DNA from: an uncultured Rhizobiaceae group bacterium
Lineage (GTDB): Bacteria > Pseudomonadota > Alphaproteobacteria > Rhizobiales > Rhizobiaceae
Assembly: GCA_938030645.1 (NCBI GenBank)
Contig: CALHHQ010000375.1
Span: 1 to 13,708, forward strand
Direction of reading: 5' to 3'
DNA length: 13,708 nucleotides
Made by a program: the position numbers and the translations under genes. The notes under the pieces are model-generated. The model was not told where the DNA came from, searched no databases, and was given only the letters and a program-made list of their open reading frames with translations. Position 1 is the first letter of the stretch, and every line of letters starts with the position of its first letter. Below, one piece after another: positions 6,906 to 13,708 of the stretch.

Positions 6906-7733
6906 TTGAGTAAAGTCATGAAACAGTTGGGTGGGGTTGTTGAAACCTCCAAAGATTTCCAAGGTACTGTAAACGCACATGAAAATGCTGCGCGTATAAT
7001 TCTTGGTGTTTCTGTTGAAGTGCTGTCCCGCCAGCAAGCTGTACAAACTGTGACCGCTGCAATTGCTAATCGCCAACATCAAAAGTTTGCATTTTTGAAT
7101 GCCCATGGAGCGAATATTGCACATCGTAAGTCTGACTATCGTGAGGTGCTTAAGCAGTTCACGGTATTGTCAGATGGCATTGGTGTCGATTTGGCTTCCA
7201 AAATTCTCTACGGCCAATCGTTCCCTGCTAATTTAAATGGCACTGACTTCATCCCAGCTCTCCTGGGCCAGTGTCTTGCTGGAACTCATGTTGCTTTATT
7301 GGGTGCCCAAGAAGGGGTGGCTGAAAGCGCAATATTGAAACTGCAAGCGTCTTACCCAGAATTGCGGTTCAGCTTTGTTCATGATGGGTATTTCGATTTT
7401 GCTGATGAGCAATTGATCAAAGACAAACTTGCTCAAGATAGGCCTGACATTCTTTTGGTGGCTTTTGGTAACCCCAAGCAAGAAATGTGGATAGCGGAGA
7501 ATATCACGTCTGCAGAAGCAATGACGGTTTTTGGCGTTGGAGCGTTGTTTGATTTTATTGCTGAACGGGTGCCGCGCGCCCCGCAGTTCCTAATTTCTCT
7601 ACGGTTGGAATGGCTGTACCGCTTAATCATTGAACCGGGTCGTATGTGGCGCCGATACATTCTTGGCAACCCGGCGTTTATGGTTCGTGTTTTGAAACAG
7701 AAAATGTTCGGTGCAAAATCCGATGGGCGCTAA
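6906..7733 (+). CDS. WecG/TagA/CpsF family glycosyltransferase (GT26)
   Basis: A 275-residue enzyme of the family that transfers UDP-ManNAc, UDP-ManNAcA or a related sugar to a lipid-linked acceptor at the cytoplasmic face. Core motifs are clear: LNAHGANIAHR (64-74), LSDGIGVD (88-95) with D90, the conserved aspartate proposed as catalytic base in TagA, NGTDFIP (111-117), VAFGNPKQEMW (185-195), VGALFDF (211-217) and the C-terminal RLEWLYRL...RRY region (233-251) that helps membrane contact. The TTG start at 6906 is chosen because GAAGG (6892-6896) lies 9 bases before it; an ATG at 6918 would be in frame but has a weaker site. About 30 residues precede the conserved core. Its 3' end overlaps the DUF6492 gene, indicating coupled translation. 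Confidence 0.9.
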   Translation: MSKVMKQLGGVVETSKDFQGTVNAHENAARIILGVSVEVLSRQQAVQTVTAAIANRQHQKFAFLNAHGANIAHRKSDYREVLKQFTVLSDGIGVDLASKILYGQSFPANLNGTDFIPALLGQCLAGTHVALLGAQEGVAESAILKLQASYPELRFSFVHDGYFDFADEQLIKDKLAQDRPDILLVAFGNPKQEMWIAENITSAEAMTVFGVGALFDFIAERVPRAPQFLISLRLEWLYRLIIEPGRMWRRYILGNPAFMVRVLKQKMFGAKSDGR

Positions 7734-8616
7734 TCACCCCAAACAACGTGTGGCTTTGGTGACGCCTAGCTATGCTGCTGATTTTGAACGCTGCAAATTG
7801 CTTTGCGAAAGCGTCGACCGTTTTGTGAGCGATGACGTTGACCACTACATTTTGGTGGATGATGGGGACTACCCGCAATTTTCTAAGTTGAGTGGCCGTA
7901 AACGGCACATTGTGAATGAGTTGGATATTCTTCCCTCTTGGCTCCACAGTATTCGGCAGGGGTTCTCAAAATCATCTCGAAAGATGTGGCTGTCGACCAA
8001 GACATGGCCGATGCGTGGTTGGCATGTTCAACAATTGCGCCGCATCGCAATTGCAAATCATATTTCGCATGATGCCATTTTGTATTGTGATTCAGACATG
8101 TTGTTTGTACGTCCGTTTGAAACGAAGAACCTTTGGCGTAAAGGTGCAATGCGGCTTTACCGCAAGGACAATGGTATCAATACAGATCAGTTGGACAGCA
8201 ATGCTCTCCACTTTGACTGGACCCGCTCAGCAGCAACGCTGAACGGATTGTCGACTCCAGTTTTTCCAGCTCATGATTACATCAATAATCTTGTGACTTG
8301 GCGGCGTGAACACGTGCTGAACATGTGTGCAAACATTGAACAAGCATCGGGCCGTGATTGGGTGTCAGCGATTGGTCGCAACCGTTCATTTTCCGAATGC
8401 CAGATTTATGGTGCTTATGCAGATGGCGTTTTGCAAGGTGAGGGCCACTGGCATGCAGCTGAAGGTTTGTGCCAGACCTACTGGTCAGGGCAGGCACTGA
8501 CACGCGAAGGTGTTGAAGCATTTGTCGATGGGATGTCAGACAACCAGGTCGCGATTGGCGTGCAATCATTTACCAACACCGCGCCAGAGGTTTTGCGTTA
8601 TTTGCTCGCAGCCTGA
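7723..8616 (+). CDS. DUF6492 family protein, putative glycosyltransferase
   Basis: A 297-residue protein from the ATG at 7723; a GTG at 7711 is an in-frame alternative. It opens like a GT-A enzyme with VALVTPSYAADFERCKLLCESVDRF, then HYILVDDGDYPQF, and has YCDSDMLFVRPF with a DSD (about 123-125) in the place of a metal-binding DXD. WPMRGWHVQQLRRI lies between these and is characteristic of DUF6492 proteins. The later half (HDYINNLVTWRREHV, ECQIYGAYADGV) resembles the acceptor side of this family. The reaction has, to my knowledge, not been established; glycosyl transfer is inferred from the fold pattern and location. It overlaps the GT26 stop by 11 bases and tail-to-tail overlaps the flippase gene by 19 bases (8598-8616), with no room for a terminator. 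Confidence 0.78.
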   Translation: MGANHPKQRVALVTPSYAADFERCKLLCESVDRFVSDDVDHYILVDDGDYPQFSKLSGRKRHIVNELDILPSWLHSIRQGFSKSSRKMWLSTKTWPMRGWHVQQLRRIAIANHISHDAILYCDSDMLFVRPFETKNLWRKGAMRLYRKDNGINTDQLDSNALHFDWTRSAATLNGLSTPVFPAHDYINNLVTWRREHVLNMCANIEQASGRDWVSAIGRNRSFSECQIYGAYADGVLQGEGHWHAAEGLCQTYWSGQALTREGVEAFVDGMSDNQVAIGVQSFTNTAPEVLRYLLAA

Positions 8617-9896
8617 CCAGCTGGCCTATTCAAAATAATTTTGTAAACGGCAAGCGCCGAAGCCAAATACAACAATCCGAATGCTGCATTCAGCCAGATG
8701 GCCACTGTTGCGAAATCGTCTGTGTAGTTCAAAATCAAAGCCAGTAGGGCCGCTTTCGTTATAGCAAGGTAGATCAGCAACCAGACGCGACTTGCCATAC
8801 GTTCATGGCCGTATAGCAGATCAGTGTGCAATTCGATGGCGTTTCTGAATGCTGGCACCAGCAGAACCAGCCAGAGGTAGGATGCACCTAGCGAAATGTT
8901 TTTGCCCAAGAAATTTGGGAAGAATGACAAAAGCAATGCAATTGCAATCAGGGCGCCGACAGATACAAAGGCGATTAACGCATCTAATTTCAAACCTGTT
9001 GAGGCCATTTGGCGCGACTGTCTTTTGCGCATGATCCATTGGGTTAACATCGTGCTCAATGCGCGCAATGGCATAGCCGTGAGGTCAACCAACCGCATCA
9101 CAATTGCGTAAAGACCAGCAAGCATTTCACCGCCCAAGACAAGAACCAGAACTTTGTCTAATTCAGATTGCATGTAGAACAGGCATTCGGCAGCTGAAAC
9201 ACCAAGCGCGTCACGAAGACGAAGAAGCCAGGCCTTTGGCTTCCACCTTAATTTCTGTTTTGGATAAAACAGGACAAAGGCAACCAGCAAAGCTATGCCC
9301 AAAACCGCGAAGTACACCTCAGCCCATAGCTCTAGATTTGTATATCCTTGATACCAAAAAACAGCTGCTGCAATGGCCTTCACAGCAACGCTTGAAATGC
9401 CAATGGAGGAAGCCAAAGTGTATTTATTCAAACCGTTGTTGACGATGATTACGGCTTCAAGCCCGCGCCAGAAAAGCACCTCTGCTATGACGATCAACAT
9501 AAACGCTAGCAGTGTCAGCAGTTCTGAATAGATCAACCAATGCAATAGGAAAGCGACGGCTGCCAAAATTGGAAGTGTGACGGCGCTGGCGGTCAAAAAA
9601 CCTGCTGTGTAAACACCCAGCAGGCTTGGCTTGGTGGTGGCCACTCTGAAAAGTGGTGAGACGAAACCCAGCCCGCTTAACCTTGATAGCACAATACCAA
9701 TTGAAGAAGCGGTCGCAAAAATGCCAAAATCACTCAACGACAATGCACGTGCGAGCGTGATAAAATAGAGCATGGAGAAAACGAGACGACCAACTTGGCC
9801 GCCAAGCAAAGATGAGTAATCAACGAGCCGTTGTTTATCGAGACCGATGCGTTGCAATCGGTCAAACATGCCTCGTTTGTAACTACTTAATTCCAT
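8598..9896 (-). CDS. Wzx-type oligosaccharide flippase (MVF/PST family)
   Basis: A 432-residue integral membrane protein with about 12 hydrophobic segments and no soluble domain, of the polysaccharide-transport branch of the MOP superfamily. The conserved early segment ARALSLSDFGIFATASSIG (about 49-67) follows the first helix, as in Wzx/RfbX proteins, and a basic cytoplasmic loop (YPKQKLRWKPKAWLLRLR, about 212-229) separates the two six-helix halves. It would move the undecaprenyl-linked repeat unit to the periplasmic face for the polymerase. The ATG at 9896 has no clear ribosome site; an in-frame ATG at 9869 is possible. It is transcribed against the DUF6492 gene and divergently from the GH10 gene, with only 35 bases between the predicted starts. 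Confidence 0.87.
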   Translation of the reverse strand: MELSSYKRGMFDRLQRIGLDKQRLVDYSSLLGGQVGRLVFSMLYFITLARALSLSDFGIFATASSIGIVLSRLSGLGFVSPLFRVATTKPSLLGVYTAGFLTASAVTLPILAAVAFLLHWLIYSELLTLLAFMLIVIAEVLFWRGLEAVIIVNNGLNKYTLASSIGISSVAVKAIAAAVFWYQGYTNLELWAEVYFAVLGIALLVAFVLFYPKQKLRWKPKAWLLRLRDALGVSAAECLFYMQSELDKVLVLVLGGEMLAGLYAIVMRLVDLTAMPLRALSTMLTQWIMRKRQSRQMASTGLKLDALIAFVSVGALIAIALLLSFFPNFLGKNISLGASYLWLVLLVPAFRNAIELHTDLLYGHERMASRVWLLIYLAITKAALLALILNYTDDFATVAIWLNAAFGLLYLASALAVYKIILNRPAGQAASK

Positions 9897-9931
9897 GTCG
9901 ATATGTATAGACCGTTGAAAATGTTGAGAAT

Positions 9932-11035
9932 ATGCAAATGGCCAGTCTTCTCGAAAAGCAGATGAAGATTAAAACAAATTTGTTAACACGGCGTTCCGCA
10001 CTGGGTGTGTTGGGGGCGGGATTGACGAGCTCAATGAGTTTGCCTTTTGCCACGTCTGGCGCATTTGCAGCTTCGAAAATTCCATATGGCGTAGCAGTCC
10101 ACCTTGATCCGTTTCGAAATGAACCAATCTTTCGCGATTTGTTGAAACAACATGCCGATTTGATCGTACCGATGAATGCTCTGAAGTGGGCGAGCCTTCG
10201 CCATACGGAGGGACAATTCGACTTTGGCGGTTCAGACGAAATCATCGAATTTGCTGAAGCCAACAACAAACCGATCCATGGACATGCTTTGCTGTGGTAT
10301 GATGCGAACCCAAGCTGGATCGATGCTGTTACAGAACCACGACTGCTGGAGAAGCTTCTCAACGAACACATAGAAACTGTTGTCGGGCGCTATGCTGGCC
10401 GCATTGCCACATGGGATGTTGTGAACGAAGTGGTGGCACACGACCCGTTGACCCAAGGCAAATGGCGCAAGGGCGTGTGGCAAAACATTTTGGGGCCGCG
10501 TCACGTGGAAATTGCATTTGCAGCCGCTGCCAAGGCTGACCCAAAATGTCGTCTGTTCATCAATGACTACGATCTGGAAGATGACAGCTTACGTACAGAA
10601 GCCAGACACCGTGCGATATTGCAAATAGTCCAACGTCTTCAAAAGAAAAACATTCCAATTCATGGGGTTGGTCTGCAAGCGCACCTTTATGCGGAGCGCC
10701 GAACGGGAGCTGACAACTTGATCAAATTCGTGCGTGATTTAAAGGCGCTGGGCCTTGAGGTTGCTGTGACCGAACTCGATGTCATTGATTGGAAGTTGTC
10801 GGCTGATCCGACAGTTCGTGATCGGGCCGTGGTCGCTACCGTGCGCGAATTTCTGGATGCGATTACTGAAGCGGGGACAGTGCGGAATATCACAACTTGG
10901 GGACTGTCCGATAAACACAGCTGGATCAAGGACGTATTCCCCCGATCTGATTCTGCCAAAGCGCGACCTTTGCCCTTTGATGACCAGTGGCAAAAGAAGC
11001 CATTGTTCGATTTAATTCAGAAATACACAAATTAG
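9932..11035 (+). CDS. GH10 family glycoside hydrolase (endo-1,4-beta-xylanase type) with Tat signal
   Basis: A 367-residue secreted enzyme made of a signal peptide and a single GH10 barrel. TRRSALGVLGAG (19-30) followed by a hydrophobic stretch and AFAAS (44-48) is a twin-arginine signal. GH10 landmarks are complete: HGHALLWY (116-123), the acid/base glutamate E166 in WDVVNE, NDYDLE (211-216), QAHLY (249-253), the nucleophile E281 in VTELDV, and TWGLSDKHSW (322-331). There is no carbohydrate-binding module. Family members cut beta-1,4-xylan or similar beta-1,4 backbones. Next to a flippase and a co-polymerase the natural target is more likely the locus's own polysaccharide than plant xylan, but this is inference. 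The start is uncertain: ATGs at 9932, 9938 and 9962 are all in frame, and the last puts the twin arginines at residues 10-11. Confidence 0.9.
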   Translation: MQMASLLEKQMKIKTNLLTRRSALGVLGAGLTSSMSLPFATSGAFAASKIPYGVAVHLDPFRNEPIFRDLLKQHADLIVPMNALKWASLRHTEGQFDFGGSDEIIEFAEANNKPIHGHALLWYDANPSWIDAVTEPRLLEKLLNEHIETVVGRYAGRIATWDVVNEVVAHDPLTQGKWRKGVWQNILGPRHVEIAFAAAAKADPKCRLFINDYDLEDDSLRTEARHRAILQIVQRLQKKNIPIHGVGLQAHLYAERRTGADNLIKFVRDLKALGLEVAVTELDVIDWKLSADPTVRDRAVVATVREFLDAITEAGTVRNITTWGLSDKHSWIKDVFPRSDSAKARPLPFDDQWQKKPLFDLIQKYTN

Positions 11036-11065
11036 TTCAGATTTGGGCCCTTTTTCAGGGAGTCT

Positions 11066-11090
11066 AAGCCTTCGGTTAAGGCTTTGTTAT
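11066..11090 (+). terminator. Probable rho-independent terminator after the GH10 gene
   Basis: AAGCCTT (11066-11072) and AAGGCTT (11078-11084) form a perfect 7-bp stem with a 5-base loop, followed by TGTTAT. The site lies 30 bases after the GH10 stop and ahead of the co-polymerase gene. The short, interrupted T run makes it moderate rather than strong. If real, the co-polymerase gene needs its own promoter in 11091-11175; I saw no convincing -35/-10 pair there. Confidence 0.5.
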
Positions 11091-11175
11091 CCATGTTGCC
11101 TAATAACTTGGTAACCAATGGAGCGGTGCGTTTTGCGACCTTCCTATAGCAAATTTATGGAATCTCTGCCTTTCT

Positions 11176-13536
11176 ATGTTTTCTCGTTTTAAAAAGTCAG
11201 AAAAAGAGGCTGCTGTTCAGCAACCGACGAATGGTGCCCAAAAATCACTTTTGGATGCCTTTGTGCCAGCGACGAAAAGCTGGCCATCAGCTGTTGCTAA
11301 TTCCAACAATGGTTCTTTTTTGAGCGATTTGAACCGAGCAGAACAAACCAGAACCCAACCGGTATATGACAATTGGCAGCAACCTCGTGCTCAACAGCCC
11401 GTTGCTCAAACCGTCAATCCGCAGACCGCCGCTGGGGCGATGCACCCAGATAAGTCCAGCCAGATCAATGATTTGGTAAAAAAGCTCTCCGAGTTGAAGA
11501 CGCGTCGTGCAGTATCGCAGCCTGCTGTCGCCCAGACCAACGCAGCACAACCAACCGCATCTGCGCAAACTCATGCGCACGCTGGCTATTCTTCTCAATC
11601 AAGACCAAACACTCAACAACCATCAGCCCAATCGTTCTTGTCATTCGGGGCCATTATCATGCGTTTGTTGTCAGCCTGGTGGTTGATTTTGATATTGGCG
11701 ATTGTCGGGATGGTTTTGGCAGCTGGCTACGCAATCACCTTGCCAAACAAATATGAGGCCGTTGCTGAAATTTTGATTGAGCCGCGCGAATCTGTGGTTC
11801 TTGAAGGCGGTGTTGCGCCCACGGGGTTGAACCGCGAAGCAACCATTGCTTATGCGGAAAGTCAGGTGCGTATCATCTCGTCTTCGAGTGTCATAGACTT
11901 GGTGGTTGATGAGCTTGAACTGCAGGAAGATCCGGAGTTCAACGGGCAGGGTATCTCCACCACAGGCGTTGGCCGATTCATTTCCATGATTTTTGGTAAG
12001 TCGGGCGTGCAGGGCGACGGCGCGAGCAATGCAAAATCTTATCTTTACGAGAATTTTTATGTGTTGCGCGTGAACCAGACCTTCACTTTGCAAATTGGCG
12101 TCACGACAACAGACCCTCAGAAATCTGCGTTGATCGCCAACACGATCGCACGCATTTATATGAACGATGAATCCATCGCGCGTTCTGCAGCTGCTCGCAA
12201 TGCAAACCAAGACCTCAGCGGTCGGTTGGGTGAATTGCAGGCGAAGGTTCGTGCTTCGGAACAGGCTGTTGAGCAATATCGTGCCGAAAATGGCTTGATT
12301 GATGCGGATGGGAAATTGCTGAGCGAAGTGCAATTGGCCCGCTTGAGCGAACAATTGGCTTTGGCAAAAGTTCAGACAGGGGACGCACGCACGAAGGCTG
12401 AACAAGCCCGTCGCACTGATCTCGCTGATGTGATCTCTGGTTCTGTTCCATCTTCCTTGGCGACAAACACCGTCAGTCAGCTGCGTGTTCAATATTCACG
12501 AGCACGTGCTCAACTTGCAAAAGTGTCAACAACTCTGGGTGCGCGTCATCCCGAACGTATTGGTGCGCAATCGGAATTGAACAGTTCGCGAAATGCGTTG
12601 ACTCAAGAGATGCGTCGCATCGTGGCTTCCGCGCAAGATGATTTCAAACGCGCGCAAGCACGTCAGGCAGATTTGCAAGAAGAATTGAATGTTTTGAAAT
12701 CATCTGCCGTGACAGACAGTGCGGCGAAGGTGAAACTGCGTGAATTGTCCAGTCAACTGGAAGCCAATCGCAAGATTTATGAGATGGTTTTGCTGCGCTC
12801 GCGTGAAACGGGCGAGCAAGAAATCATCCAACCGAAGACGGCTCGAGTTATTTCATCTGCGGTTGCACCCGATAAGAAAACAGGTCCAAATCGTAAGCTC
12901 ATCGTTGCTAGTGGAGCTGTTGTGGGTGGTGCTCTTGGTGGCTTCCTTGCCTTGCTTCCTCTGGTGTTTGGTGCGACCCGTGCCTTGGTCAATAGCGCGG
13001 GAGCACCTGTGCAAAGCGCTTTGGTTCATAGGCAGTATGGCGACCGCCCAACCGATGACCTTTACGGCAATCCAACTCCTGCGTCTGTTCATCCACAACA
13101 GCAAGCCATGGCTGCACCTGTTCAAGCTCAACAAGCATCGCAAGAAGTTCATAGACCAACTCAAGTTGCCGAGCCCGCGTCGACACCAGAGCCAGCTGCA
13201 CAAGCTGCTGCGCCCCAACCAGCTGCACAAGCTGCCGCGCCGCAACCAGTTGCTCAGCCTGCCCCAGCTATTGATCAACCTGCAGCTGCTCCTGCCCAGC
13301 AACAAGCGGCTCCTCCTCAGCCTATTCAACAGCAAATGGCGCAGCCACAACCTGTGCAAATGCAAATGCCGTTGATGAACTATCCGCCGCAGATGATGGG
13401 TTATCCCATGCAACCGCAGCCGATGATGCAGCCAGTCTACATGCAAGCGCCACCAATGGTGCCGCAGCCAATGCCACAACCTATGCCAGTGATGATGTAT
13501 CCTTGGGCGGCACCGGAGACGGAAAAAAAATCTTAG
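11176..13536 (+). CDS. Wzz/ExoP/GumC-type polysaccharide co-polymerase without kinase domain
   Basis: A 786-residue inner-membrane protein that would set chain length and link polymerisation to export. Residues 1-155 are a cytoplasmic, Gln/Ala-rich region, including a short helix-like block (DLVKKLSELKTRR, 99-111). The first membrane helix is about 160-187, followed by the Wzz fold (NKYEAVAEILIEP, 191-203). Coiled-coil stretches at about 345-410 and 480-540 surround the LGARHPE motif (454-460) typical of GumC/ExoP. A proline/glycine motif (APDKKTGPNRK, 564-574) leads into the second helix (about 575-599). Wzc/ExoP proteins normally continue with a tyrosine kinase carrying Walker motifs; here residues 600-786 are only Pro, Gln, Ala and Met-rich, and no Walker A or tyrosine cluster is seen. 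It stands 140 bases after the GH10 gene. Confidence 0.87.
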   Translation: MFSRFKKSEKEAAVQQPTNGAQKSLLDAFVPATKSWPSAVANSNNGSFLSDLNRAEQTRTQPVYDNWQQPRAQQPVAQTVNPQTAAGAMHPDKSSQINDLVKKLSELKTRRAVSQPAVAQTNAAQPTASAQTHAHAGYSSQSRPNTQQPSAQSFLSFGAIIMRLLSAWWLILILAIVGMVLAAGYAITLPNKYEAVAEILIEPRESVVLEGGVAPTGLNREATIAYAESQVRIISSSSVIDLVVDELELQEDPEFNGQGISTTGVGRFISMIFGKSGVQGDGASNAKSYLYENFYVLRVNQTFTLQIGVTTTDPQKSALIANTIARIYMNDESIARSAAARNANQDLSGRLGELQAKVRASEQAVEQYRAENGLIDADGKLLSEVQLARLSEQLALAKVQTGDARTKAEQARRTDLADVISGSVPSSLATNTVSQLRVQYSRARAQLAKVSTTLGARHPERIGAQSELNSSRNALTQEMRRIVASAQDDFKRAQARQADLQEELNVLKSSAVTDSAAKVKLRELSSQLEANRKIYEMVLLRSRETGEQEIIQPKTARVISSAVAPDKKTGPNRKLIVASGAVVGGALGGFLALLPLVFGATRALVNSAGAPVQSALVHRQYGDRPTDDLYGNPTPASVHPQQQAMAAPVQAQQASQEVHRPTQVAEPASTPEPAAQAAAPQPAAQAAAPQPVAQPAPAIDQPAAAPAQQQAAPPQPIQQQMAQPQPVQMQMPLMNYPPQMMGYPMQPQPMMQPVYMQAPPMVPQPMPQPMPVMMYPWAAPETEKKS
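13192..13245 (+). repeat. Two 27-base tandem repeats in the co-polymerase tail
   Basis: Units 13192-13218 and 13219-13245 differ at two positions, both silent, and encode PAAQAAAPQ twice. A third, more diverged unit follows from 13246. Such in-frame repeats allow slippage to lengthen or shorten the tail without shifting the frame. Confidence 0.75.
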
Positions 13537-13708
13537 GCATGGATATTTGATTTAGACCATGCGAAATCGGGCTTCAAAGCCGATAGGCAGGTCAACAAAA
13601 TGGCCAACAGAAACACCAAATACATTCTGCTGTCAGGCAATGGAAAAACCAAAAACTTTCCACCAATTGTGAGAATGCAAATGGTGATCAATGCAGCTTG
13701 CCGTTGGG
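13533..13708 (-). CDS. C-terminal end of a membrane protein (5' end outside window)
   Basis: Reading leftward from the window edge, the frame is open for 57 codons and ends with TAA at 13535-13533. The visible residues are two hydrophobic segments (LITICILTIGGKFLVF and MYLVFLLAILLTCLSAL) joined by a short PLPDSR loop, and a polar tail ending KSNIHA. This composition and the lack of stops make it a real gene end rather than chance. Its stop overlaps the stop of the co-polymerase gene (13534-13536), so the two genes converge tail to tail. The family cannot be named from this much; a second polymerase/ligase, an acyltransferase or another polysaccharide membrane protein would suit the location. 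Confidence 0.6.
   Translation of the reverse strand, partial: QRQAALITICILTIGGKFLVFPLPDSRMYLVFLLAILLTCLSALKPDFAWSKSNIHA

Noticed and set aside
11157..11192. Short ORF (ATG at 11157) overlapping the co-polymerase start, a possible leader peptide
   Set aside because: It is only 11 codons long, with no good ribosome site and no attenuator-like hairpin after it.
11671..12492. - strand open frame of 273 codons opposite the co-polymerase
   Set aside because: The translation shows no domain pattern, and the + strand Wzz fold and motifs are unambiguous.
12740..13375. Long + strand open frame of 211 codons inside the co-polymerase gene
   Set aside because: It lies in another frame of a well-supported gene and its product is rich in Leu/His/Arg repeats, produced by reading the P/Q-rich codons out of frame.
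12853..13479. Long - strand open frame of 208 codons rich in Leu, Arg, Trp and His
   Set aside because: It is the antisense shadow of the low-complexity P/Q/M tail; biased codons there keep the opposite strand free of stops.
13192..13530. CRISPR-like or intergenic repeat array
   Set aside because: The repeats are in frame, differ by silent changes, lack unique spacers, and encode the protein tail.

Overview
The window looks like a chromosomal segment of an alphaproteobacterium, probably of the Hyphomicrobiales/Rhizobiales type and of moderate GC content (roughly half, by eye). This rests on the gene types: a succinoglycan-style (ExoQ/ExoM/ExoP-like) polysaccharide toolkit, a C93 (BTLCP) cysteine proteinase and a DUF6492 protein. 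No species can be named from the sequence alone.

Layout. (1) Positions 1-2168 carry housekeeping or metabolic genes on the + strand: the 3' end of a di-haem cytochrome c peroxidase-like gene, a threonine aldolase (ltaE), and a short-chain dehydrogenase three bases behind it. (2) At 2227-3099 a possible small secreted protein (+) converges on a secreted transglutaminase-like cysteine proteinase (-). (3) From 3204 to the end lies an exopolysaccharide locus: an O-antigen ligase/Wzy-type polymerase and a GT2 glycosyltransferase on the - strand; divergently, a GT4 glycosyltransferase, a WecG/TagA/CpsF (GT26) glycosyltransferase and a DUF6492 putative glycosyltransferase on the + strand; a Wzx-type flippase on the - strand; a Tat-exported GH10 (xylanase-family) hydrolase on the + strand; and a large Wzz/ExoP-type co-polymerase without a kinase domain. 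The last 176 bases hold the 3' end of an unidentified membrane protein on the - strand.

How it fits together. The set is what a Wzx/Wzy-dependent pathway needs in its middle steps. GT2, GT4, GT26 and probably DUF6492 build a lipid-linked repeat unit in the cytoplasm. Wzx flips it, Wzy polymerises it in the periplasm, and the co-polymerase controls chain length. The GH10 enzyme probably trims or releases the polymer, or clears misplaced polymer, in the periplasm or outside. Not seen here are the initiating sugar-phosphate transferase, the Wza-type outer-membrane export protein and a BY-kinase; they must lie elsewhere if the pathway is complete.

No tRNA, rRNA, CRISPR array, insertion sequence or phage gene was seen. 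I did not find a clearly new kind of system. The most unusual items are the kinase-less co-polymerase with two long low-complexity tails, and a plant-cell-wall-type hydrolase family embedded in a polysaccharide export locus.
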